Shown: positions 56,002-64,000 of the stretch, in pieces
How positions within the stretch are numbered: the stretch's first letter is position 1
Layout of the letters: each line of letters starts with the position of its first letter
Source of the DNA: Eremomyces bilateralis CBS 781.70
Taxonomy: Eukaryota > Ascomycota > Dothideomycetes > Eremomycetales > Eremomycetaceae
DNA length: 64,000 nucleotides
Assembly: GCF_010015585.1 (NCBI RefSeq)
Contig: NW_022985084.1
Coordinates: 175,345-239,344 of the forward strand
Direction of reading: 5' to 3'
The notes under the pieces: model-generated
What the model saw: the letters and a program-made list of their open reading frames with translations, nothing else
Told to the model about the DNA's origin: nothing
Database searches by the model: none
Position numbers and translations under genes: made by a program

Positions 56002-56782
56002 ATGAAGGCGTCCTGGATCGTGTTTCTACCGTCTTTGGTATCTGCGCACTGTACGTCTGAAATACTGGGTAACGAGAGGCATGCTCACTGGTAACAGACA
56101 CATTCCCGGTCTTGAACAAGACGCCAGACTGGTCTCATGTCCGGCAAACAGCCAACGATGGCTCCGCTGGGAACTTCCCCATCACCGATCTGGACTCCCC
56201 AATGATGAGATGCTTCGAGAAGAGCGGCCATGAGCCTGCAAGTACGCTTGACGTGCAAGCTGGTCGGACACTGACCTTCACGGCATCGAATGGACTCGGA
56301 CACCCAGGGCCGTTCTTGCTGTATATGGCAAAAGTCCCTTCAGGCCAAAAAGCAAGCTCGTGGGATCCGAGTGGGAATGTGTGGTTCAAGATCCAGGAAT
56401 ATGGTCCGAAGGTCACGGCCCAGGGCTATCAATGGGAGATCAATGGATCAACCAGAGACGTGCCGGTGACGATCCCGAAGGACGTACCGTCAGGAGAGTA
56501 CCTGCTCCGGGTAGAACATATCGCGATCCATATTCCGGAGACACCGCAGATATACATCTCGTGTGGCCAGATCAATGTTCAAGGCGGTGGAAACGGCCAG
56601 CCTAAACCATTGGTAGCCTTTCCCGGGGCGTATTCAAAGAATGACCCTGGAATTGCCGTATACAGGCAATGGGACAGCGTGTGAGTTGTATCCAATGGCC
56701 GAGAAACCCAGACATGCTGAATGAGTACAATAGGCCGTCGGAGAACGTTCCGATGCCTGGACCACCAGTGTGGAAGGGTTAG
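56002..56782 (+). CDS. AA9 lytic polysaccharide monooxygenase (former GH61)
   Basis: Secreted copper enzyme that cleaves cellulose or related glucans oxidatively. Three exons (56002-56050, 56098-56680, 56734-56782) give 226 aa. The signal peptide (KASWIVFLPSLVSA) is cut directly before His16, so the mature protein begins HYTFPVLN. That places the N-terminal His of the copper brace at position 1, encoded across intron 1. The second His ligand is in NGLGHPGPFLLYMAKV and the axial Tyr in PQIYISCGQINV. SPMMRCFEK and GEYLLRVEHIAIH are further family blocks. No carbohydrate-binding module is present; the short third exon ends in a Pro-rich PGPPVWKG. Intact. Confidence 0.93.
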
Positions 56783-57590
56783 TACCTGAAGGTTGGAATC
56801 TAGCAGCGAAAAATACCAATTCCAGAGACATTTAAAGGCAAGAAACCTGAGCAAAAGCAATGGAATGGGCAGGAGAAAGAGCATCTCGATTCATGTTTGT
56901 ATAAAGCATCCATCAGGTCATCGTGGCTAGTCGGAGCATGTTGCATGGCGGACCCGTGTGCTGCGTCGACGTAAAAGGAATCGACTGAACACCTGAAATT
57001 AGCATTGTCATTGCTTCTGTATAAGCCATCTGGTGGTGGAATATAACTCAAAGCAATTGGGCTATCCGACATTGAACTTTTGATTGACGACAGGCAGTCT
57101 GAACTCTGAACTCTGAAGATGAGTGTGGATCGGACTCCACATAATGATTGCTAACACGTGACCGGAGTAGAGCTCTACTCTACCCCAGATGCCGGAAACC
57201 GGAGATGATAGTCCGGGGTTGAGAACCAGTTCGGTTGCTTTCCCCAGAGCAACCATTCGATCCCTTGATTCCGTCTCGTCCATCTGGCTCCCGCTGTGGA
57301 ATTCGCAATTCATGCTCTGTCGCCTCCCTATTGTACCTGGGTGTACCTATAAAGGCCGAAATGCCCGCAAAACTACTCCGTAGGCCGATCCAGTAACCCG
57401 TCACATCGATGTGAATCGCAGCCTGTGGGGCGTCTCCCGCTGGACCTCGCGGATACCCTCGGCTTTCGTCGTCCGTCGGTTTAGCGCGAATGGTATCTTG
57501 ATCGGAAAATCGACGTTTGGGATCCTGAACAACAATTTACCATTTAGGTGATATATTCGCAAAACGGTTTGGAGGTTGTCAGTAATCGGT
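56783..57590. other. Intergenic region
   Basis: About 800 bp between the LPMO and the HIBADH start. No gene or repeat recognised. Confidence 0.5.
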
Positions 57591-58867
57591 ATGGCAGCAG
57601 TATGCAGGGCGTTACGCCCATTACGGTCAGAGCTACCTCGATCCGTTTTCAAGCCCCAGCCTTCCTCAAGAGCCTTCTCGAACTCGAGGGACCTGAAAAC
57701 ATCATGGGGATTCATTGGTCTGGGAAGAATGGGTAATTAACAGTGTCTTATATCATCTTTCGAGCCAGTCACTGACGAGTTCGTAGGATATGCCATGGCC
57801 AAGAATCTCCGAGCCAGGATTCCGGCTGAGGACGTGTTGATCATCCAAGATATCAACACGGCTGCAACCAAGCAATTTGTGGAAGAGGCGGGAATCCAGA
57901 AGATTAAAGTTGCAGACACCGTACGGCAGGTTGCTGAAGAAGCTGTAAGTTGAGATCGTGCTATTCATGCCGCGTCAAGCGCTCCATTTCCCCTGCTTTC
58001 CTAGTCATTTGGCTACGCTGGGGCGCAAGCCCCTCACATGATAACAACCTTGTTTAACCAATCTTCTGAATTGAATCCCTCTATCATGCTTTCGACATTA
58101 TATATAACTCCCGCCTGACGTGATCCTAGGAAACTATCATCACGGCACTCCCTGAACCGCAGCATGTCAAGGCCGTCTATTCCGCAATGCTGGATCCGCC
58201 CACTCTTCTCACTAGTACCTCTATTCAATCTCCTCGTCTGTTCATTGATAGCTCTACTATCGACATCACGACCTCCGCCGAGGTCGCCGCGCTTGCCCAG
58301 GGAAGCAAGCAAGGCATCTTTATCGACGCCCCGATGTCGGGCGGCGTAGTCGGAGCGCAAGCCGGCACCCTCTCATTCATGGTCGGATGTGAACCGGAGC
58401 ATCTGGAGCGCGCCAGCGCAGTCTTGATGATGATGGGAAAGCGCGTGCTCCACCTCGGCCGTCAAGGGGCCGGGTTGAAGGGGAAGTTAGCGAACAACTA
58501 CCTCCTTGCGTTGAACAATCTCGCGACTGCCGAAGCCATGAACATGGGCGTCCAGTGGGGATTGGAGCCGAAGGCGTTGGCGAACATGATCAATCTTTCC
58601 ACCGGCAAGTGCTGGCCGAGTGAGGTGAACAATCCGGTTCCCGGAGTGGTTGAAGCCGCGCCATCCAGTCGAGGCTATGAGGGCGGATTTGGAGTTGGGT
58701 TAGCCAACAAGGACCTGAAATTAGCGTTGAAAGATGCCCATGAAGCCGGAGTCAAGATCGTGCTGGGCGATGTCGCAAAGCAACTCTATGACGCTGTTGA
58801 GAAGGATGAGAAGTGCAAAGGCAGGGATTTCTCGGTCGTTTATAGGTATCTCGGCGGAAAGGAATAA
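57591..58867 (+). CDS. 3-hydroxyisobutyrate dehydrogenase, mitochondrial
   Basis: NAD-dependent beta-hydroxyacid dehydrogenase of valine catabolism. Three exons (57591-57732, 57787-57944, 58130-58867) give 345 aa. The first about 38 residues are Arg/Ser-rich without acids, as in a mitochondrial presequence. The Rossmann start GFIGLGRMG at about 40-48 is interrupted by intron 1 inside the glycine motif and followed by YAMAKNL. Catalytic-site blocks are TALPEPQHVKAVY, FIDSSTIDITTS, DAPMSGGVVGAQAGTL (substrate loop), GAGLKGKLANNYLLA (catalytic Lys), and GGFGVGLANKDLKLAL. The second intron is long (185 nt). 6-phosphogluconate dehydrogenase and glyoxylate reductase relatives share the fold, but length and presequence favour HIBADH. 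Confidence 0.9.
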
Positions 58868-59153
58868 GCTGTATAGCACAAAAATGAATGTACTCTTTTC
58901 CAGCAGCATTCTTCTGTTAATATTAGAAGCAAATCAGGCAATAACATAAATCAACCTTCATAATCCGAACTTGAATGTTCATGTGGATGTCAACCGCAGA
59001 ACGCCACCGACAAGGATGTGGGGTCGATCAGCTTCATCGCCAGTTCAAGATTAAAACCTTCAGCGTCTATAGTAAACAAATCCAACGACCACCCCAATCC
59101 CCCGAAAGGAATTCAAAATACCCACGTCCTTAGATGGTACATGCAAAACGATC

Positions 59154-60252
59154 ATGAGCAATCAATGCGAACTTCCCGATGCGCCGTCGGACGCCATATC
59201 TGCGGTCAGATTCTCTCCCTCGTCCACCAAGCTGCTCGTTTCGTCATGGGACAAACACGTCTATCTTTATGATGTGTCGAAGGAAGCTGGAGACAGTCCT
59301 CGACTGATACAGAAGTTCGAGCATCGTGCGCCTGTCCTCGATGTCTGCTGGGGGAAGGATGATTCGGAAGCATATAGCGGAGGGCTGGACTGGGATGTCC
59401 GAAGGTAAAATGAATGCGCGCCATCTATGCGGTATGGATCTAACGTTCTTCCACTACAGAATCGACCTGAAGTCAAGCGAACAGACCGTACTCTCTTCCC
59501 ATTCCTCCGCCGCCAAGTCCCTAGCCTTCTCCGCTTCCCATAACATCCTCGTCTCCGCATCATGGGACTGCACCCTCCACATCCACCACATCGGCACCAC
59601 CACCACCCCCGCCACGATCCCCCTCCCACACAAGCCCTTCTCTCTCTCCCTTTCCCCCACCCGCCTCGTCGTCGCCATGGCCTCCCGCCAGCTCCACATC
59701 TACGACCTCCCCGCCCTCTCCGCCCTCTCTGCGCAAGCCTCCCAAGCCCCGCCCAACACCCTCGAGCTCGAGCCGTGGCAGCGCCGCGAAAGCAGCCTGA
59801 AGTTCATGACGCGGGCCGTCGCGTGCATGCCGAACGATGAGGGGTATGCGTCGAGCAGCATCGAGGGGCGTGTGGCGGTGGAGTGGTTCGACCCGTCAGT
59901 GGAGTCGCAGGCGCGGAAGTACGCCTTCAAGTGCCATCGGCAGACGGTGGATGGCGTGGATGTGGTGTATCCAGTGAATGCGCTGTCGTATCATCCGGTG
60001 TATGGCACGTTTGCGAGCGGGGGTGGGGATGGGGTCGTGGCATTGTGGGATGGGGTGGCGAAGCGGAGGATTAAGCAATATCAGAAGTACTCGGCGAGTG
60101 TGGTGGCGTTGGCGTGGAATGGGGATGGGACGCGGTTGGCAGTGGGGGTCAGTCCAGGATTTGAGGATGGCAAGGAGGTGGAGGAGGGTGTCATCAAGAT
60201 CTACATCAGGGAGGTCGCGGAAGGCGAGGCGAAGGGGAAGGGAGGGAAATAA
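59154..60252 (+). CDS. BUB3: Spindle-checkpoint WD40 protein Bub3
   Basis: Kinetochore-bound beta-propeller that recruits Bub1/Mad3 in the spindle assembly checkpoint. Two exons (59154-59404, 59460-60252) give 347 aa. The N-terminus matches Bub3/Rae1 (CELPDAPSDAISAVRFSP, LLVSSWDKHVYLYDV), followed by RAPVLDVCWGKDDSEAYSGGLDWDVR, VSASWDCTLHIH, SSIEGRVAVEWFDPS, KYAFKCHRQTVDGVDVVYPVNALSYHPVYGTFASGGGDGVVALWD and SASVVALAWNGDGTRLAVGVS. The EGRVAVE block is characteristic of Bub3. Rae1 is the main alternative, but it is longer at the N-terminus. Intact. Confidence 0.92.
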
Positions 60253-60653
60253 TACTGGGGTTGCGTTCACACACAGCATGGATGGACAGAGGCGTTTCGT
60301 GAATGCATTCAATGATACCAGATGACCAAGGATATTTCTCTCCTATACAAGCTGGCGCGTTCCATCGGCAGGGCAAGGACATTCGATTTGCTTCAACTTC
60401 GAAACTTCTTCGTGTTTGGCTCGCGTGAACTCGGGCCTCCAGTCTTCTAGTCTCCCGGCAATCAGCATTCTCTAAAGCCAAATCTTGCTCTCTCTGTCGT
60501 GATCCGTATGAGGATACATCGTTCAGAGGTCATCCGCTGAGGCATACTGTTTTTCAGTCGGGCCGCCTTCCCCCAGGCGCCTTGTCTCTTGCTGGCACGG
60601 CTTAGGGGCTCATAGCCATAGAATCGTAACTCGGATCAAGTAGCGGATGCCAA
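60253..60653. other. Convergent intergenic region, BUB3 / POP5
   Basis: 400 bp between two converging stop codons; must hold both terminators. No gene seen. Confidence 0.45.
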
Positions 60654-61260
60654 TCACCCTCCATCGCCCAGGTCTTCGTCATCCTCTTCATCATCGTCAT
60701 CATCATCAACATTCAACCCCTCCCCACCCCTCCCCACCTCCTTCCCCAGTCCCAAAACCCCCATCACCACATCATCCCCCTCCACCCCCGTCGCCCGCCC
60801 CACGATCTTCTTCGCCCGCCTCACTACCTCCTCCTCCGCCTTCCGGATCGTCCCGCTCACCCGCACCACCCGCACCACGACGCTGCCCCGCACGGGTGCT
60901 GGTAACGACGTCGTGCACGTCAACGCCGCCCAGACGAGGCGAAACGCATGGCGCGGACAGCGGACGATGGCGGTGCTGGTGGCGGTGCTGAGGTATTTGA
61001 CTGCGCCGGGGTCAGTGATCCTCGTGGTGTGGAGGACGTCAGGGGTGGTTACCAGCTAATGTGTTCCCTACTTGGCCGAGGCCGATCTGGCCGAATAGCC
61101 CTTCGATGGCGTTGCGGATTGATTTGGATAGCAGTCCGGGCGTCAGGAAGTCGGAGGTCGGCCCATGGAATGCGAGCGCGGCTGGGAGGGCTCCGAGGGT
61201 TGGGTTGGAGGTGGGATAGAGGAACTCGACCACGAGATATCGGTTCTTGACTCGGACCAT
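60654..61260 (-). CDS. POP5: RNase P/MRP subunit Pop5
   Basis: Protein subunit of nuclear RNase P and RNase MRP (tRNA 5' and rRNA processing). Two exons (61260-61053, 61000-60654) give 184 aa. The N-terminus VRVKNRYLVVEFLYP is the Pop5 signature. It is followed by SIRNAIEGLFGQIGLGQVGNTLAVKYLS, TSTAIVRCPRHAFRLVWAALTC, and RVVRVSGTIRKAEEEVVRRAKKIV. The C-terminus is an acidic run of Asp/Glu (NVDDDDDDEEDDEDLG) encoded by a CAT/CATC-type microsatellite on the plus strand, so its length may vary between strains. Divergent from DAD1. Confidence 0.9.
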
Positions 61261-61584
61261 GGTGATAGGAATTTCAGTCTCCCCGGTTAATGATCACTAC
61301 ACATGATTGCTAGTGCATCGAAGTAAGAGTAGTATCTTCATAAACGATCTCAATGAAGTGCAACCTAAACGCTGTGTACATGCATGGATATCAACTTTAA
61401 AGTGGGTCGAGGTTTAATGCTGGACAACTTCCGACTCTGGCTTACTGTCCTGTCTGGTGATGTTGAATTTGAAAGTATACCAGTCAATTCAGTTCCTTAT
61501 AAGAATCTCGGAACTAGTGAATCACGGTTTAGGACCGAACTTCAGAAATCCGCAATTCTTATCTCCATCACATTTGGTTGCGTC
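61261..61584. promoter_or_regulatory. Divergent intergenic region, POP5 / DAD1
   Basis: 324 bp between the opposed start codons of POP5 and DAD1, so both promoters should be here. No specific site identified. Confidence 0.45.
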
Positions 61585-62058
61585 ATGTCAAGCCGCGAGG
61601 GCGCGGCGAACGCGTCAACAGGCTCCCAAGGGGCGGCAAATGGAGGATCGCCTTCCACATACTTTGAGCAACAGAGAGCGATACTCGTTGGGGAGATATC
61701 TCAGGTACAGTGTTTAAGCCAAGTGATCGTTGGAACCTGGCGGTCCCCTAGCTGTAGTGTATCTAACGCCTGTGAAGAGTTTGGAACATACCCTACAGAA
61801 CCTGAACAAACTGAACCTCAGTCTGGAGAGCGTTATCCAGGTACGTCGTGTCTCACCTTGGGATATTATACGGGAGTCAAACCAGCTAACCGTAAGATAC
61901 AGGTTGGTAACGAGCTTGGATCGGTGGAAGCGCTATGGAGCCAGTTTGAGAACTTCATGGGCAAGGAGGAGCAGCGGGAGGACCAGGCAGATGAGACGGC
62001 CGTGAAAGAGGAAGAGGAGGAGGCTGGGCGGGATACGACCGAGGCGACATCTCAATGA
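61585..62058 (+). CDS. DAD1: DASH complex subunit Dad1
   Basis: Component of the DASH/Dam1 ring that couples kinetochores to microtubules. Three exons (61585-61704, 61778-61840, 61903-62058) give 112 aa. The conserved core spans all exons: YFEQQRAILVGEISQ, SLEHTLQNLNKLNLSLESVIQ, VGNELGSVEALWSQFENFM. A short Ser/Ala/Gly-rich N-terminal extension and an acidic C-terminal tail (AVKEEEEEAGRDTTE) flank it. The exons are short (the middle one is 63 nt), so the gene is easily missed; longer frames covering the region in other phases are not the protein. Confidence 0.9.
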   Translation: MSSREGAANASTGSQGAANGGSPSTYFEQQRAILVGEISQVQCLSQVIVGTWRSPSCSVSNACEEFGTYPTEPEQTEPQSGERYPGTSCLTLGYYTGVKPANRKIQVGNELGSVEALWSQFENFMGKEEQREDQADETAVKEEEEEAGRDTTEATSQ

Positions 62059-62473
62059 AGGCTGCGTTGCTTACGAAATGATACCCCCGAGGCGTGTTCA
62101 TGGATCGTCCGATCGCGACGACGGTACGGGCCGGCGTTCTGGTTTGAAAGATTTTGTATCGATTGATGATATGTACGACAGAAACCCATAGTCGTCAGTT
62201 CGCATGTCATCCATCCCCAGTCTTACACAGATGCGCCGATGTGACGCCGATAAATATGCACCGCCGAACTGCCCATCCATCCAAACCGCCCGATCATCGA
62301 ATGGTCATGCCATCCTCGCACACTGGCCGTCATCGAACTCGTTGGCCATATCCACGTAAACTACGTAAACCAATCGGGTGACTCACCAGGCTCCAACATG
62401 GCTGATTAAACTTCCTCCATCAAGGATGAAGCAGCGTGGGAAAGTGTCCAACACTATAACCCAAAGAGGTCGC
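62059..62473. other. Convergent intergenic region, DAD1 / RHO4
   Basis: 415 bp between converging stops. No gene recognised. Confidence 0.45.
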
Positions 62474-63454
62474 TCAAAGAATCGTGCACCGCTTGATCTC
62501 CCTTCTCCTCCGTCCGCTCGGCCGAACCAACCCTCCCCGCGCCCTATCCCCCGTCTCCCGATCCACATCTCGCTCCGGCCCGCCCGCGTCCTCCTCGCCT
62601 ACCGCCAGGCGGACGGCGACGTCGAAGATCTCGGCGACGCCGGTCATCTCCTTGCTGGAGCACTCCATGTAGGTGGCGCCCATCTTCGCGGCGACGGCGC
62701 GGCCCTGTTCGGGAGTCACAGGGGTGAGGCCTTGGGTTTTGAGGAGGTCAATGCAGGTTTTCTTGTGGCGAAGATCGGATTTGAGACCGACGAGGATGAT
62801 GGGCGTGTGGGGGAGGAAGTGCATGACTTCGGGGTACCACTGGCAAAAGATTTGTTAGTGGTTGGTGATAGGAGGGCGAAGTGCGGTGACGTACCTTGTC
62901 CATGACATTCTCGAGACTGTTGGGGCAGTCGATGGCGAAGCAGACAAAGGCGAGGTCCGTCTCTGGGTATGAGAGCGGGCGGAGCCGGTCGTATTCTTCC
63001 TGGCCTGCAGTGTCCCACAGTGCTAACTCGACTGTCTTGCCGGTCGTCGGATGTGGAGTGTGCGTGATATAGTTCTCGAACACAGTCGGAACATATTTCT
63101 GTTGTCATTAGCTCTATGAGCAGTGACGGCAGGATAGTTTCTGTGACGTCTCACCTCTGGGAAGATTCCCGCGCTGTAGCTGATCAACAAGCACGTCTTG
63201 CCGCATCCTCCATCGCCAACCACCACTAGCTTCTTGGAATAAACAGGAGGTTCCGTCAATGAAGTTGTATGGGTAGCGGCAGTATTCGCGGTCGAGGTGG
63301 TGATGGACGAGCTGACCGTCCCGTTGCTCACTCGCTCGCTCGGCGGCCGAACGGGTTTACGGGTAACATTGTTCGAGTCGCCATGGGAAAGGTTGATGCG
63401 CTCGGAGTTCTTCCGCCGCAGATAGTCGTAGTTTTGTGTTCCTTCGACGGACAT
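62474..63454 (-). CDS. RHO4: Rho-family GTPase, Rho4 type
   Basis: Small GTPase acting in septation and polarised growth in moulds. Three exons (63454-63155, 63098-62895, 62839-62474) give 289 aa. The start was placed at ATG 63454 ([13 protein letters not shown]); the frame continues upstream only through non-ATG codons. A long Ser/Thr-rich N-terminal extension of about 75 residues is typical of Rho4. The G-domain has P-loop [11 protein letters not shown], switch [11 protein letters not shown], switch [27 protein letters not shown] (SKSD-type G4) and ECSSKE (G5). The Rho insert and basic RRRREIKR precede the C-terminal prenylation box CTIL (geranylgeranyl type, ending in Leu). Intact. Confidence 0.92.
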
Positions 63455-64000
63455 GGCGGAGAGTGCCCGGCCGCTCGATGGGATTAGTGATGATGGAAAT
63501 GGCACGTTCTGGGAGAAGAGATGCAGTAATAATCCAATTAATATGGGGGACGGCGTTCAATGGTGGAGGGGTGTCCCAGAAGTGTGCGGAGATGGTGGTG
63601 GTCAGATGGAGACAGTGAAGTGGAATGGTGGAAAGGCAGTGACACCGAAGGTCGCCCGCCCAATAATGGATGTTAGATGACTTGACGCTGGAGTTGCAAG
63701 AGCGACGTGGCTCTCAAGTGTGCGGGATGGAAATTTGGAAAGCGATTCTTAAAGACCAAGAGGTCTGTGCAAATTGAATGTGATAGAGTGAACGGTGAAG
63801 ATGTTCTCGATGTTGACAGCGAAGACCGGAATTGACCAACTGGGGGTCCATCAACATCCCCATAGCAACGGTTGGGGCCTCGTGGGGGGGACGTGGGCCC
63901 CGTAGGATTGCACCAATAACTGGGTGGTATAGGCGCTATAGACGCCATAGACGCGGGGCTTCCATCGCCAAGGCGCTGGGTACGTCGGGGCCCAACCGCC
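63455..64000. other. RHO4 upstream region to window end
   Basis: Promoter and 5' flank of RHO4. No other gene recognised before the window edge. Confidence 0.45.

Overview
This is nuclear DNA of a filamentous ascomycete (Pezizomycotina, most likely Eurotiomycetes). Genes are short and densely packed on both strands, with 45-75 nt GT-AG introns and CTAAC-like branch sites. The window also carries families typical of moulds: three cytochrome P450s, a fungal rhodopsin-like membrane protein, a HET-NACHT gene, an AA9 polysaccharide monooxygenase and a GPI-anchored Cys-rich surface protein. I rebuilt intron-exon structures by eye. For nearly every named gene the exon lengths sum to a multiple of three and the joined protein matches its family end to end.

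Layout. (1) About 1-18.9 kb is an accessory, transposon-rich island. It holds a hairpin MITE, a P450 monooxygenase, a rhodopsin-like receptor, a decayed HET-NACHT (NLR-type) gene hit by a hAT-type MITE and by an LTR element now reduced to a solo LTR, pieces of a pogo/Fot1 transposase and of a Helitron/PIF1 helicase, a fully intact CYP55 nitric-oxide reductase (P450nor), a Tc1/mariner relic carrying a second solo LTR of the same family, and a GPI-anchored Cys-rich protein. (2) About 18.9-38.7 kb is core housekeeping: syntaxin SSO1, nicotinate phosphoribosyltransferase NPT1 (with microexons), a palindrome-bearing tandem repeat, oligosaccharyltransferase subunit SWP1, mitochondrial uS12, ARF-GEF GEA1, histone acetyltransferase ESA1, a GT34 glycosyltransferase, exosome subunit MTR3 and RNase H2 subunit C. 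(3) About 39.4-45.1 kb is a small mixed patch: a gag-only retroelement relic, exonuclease REX4 and a CYP504 phenylacetate-type hydroxylase flanked by CT-rich simple repeats. (4) About 45.1-64 kb is again mostly core: a small Myb-like protein, mannan polymerase subunit ANP1, helicase PRP22, NECAP, AA9 LPMO, 3-hydroxyisobutyrate dehydrogenase, BUB3, POP5, DAD1 and RHO4.

Genes that work together: SSO1, GEA1, NECAP and RHO4 (membrane traffic and polarity); SWP1, ANP1 and the GT34 enzyme (protein glycosylation, wall mannan); MTR3, POP5, REX4, PRP22 and RNH203 (RNA processing); BUB3 and DAD1 (kinetochore-spindle). Several pairs are divergent and probably share promoters: SWP1/uS12m, GEA1/ESA1, POP5/DAD1. 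I saw no rRNA gene, CRISPR array or convincing tRNA. The strongest leads are the intact P450nor inside the transposon island, the layered insertions in the NLR pseudogene, the palindrome array upstream of NPT1 and the NPT1 microexons.
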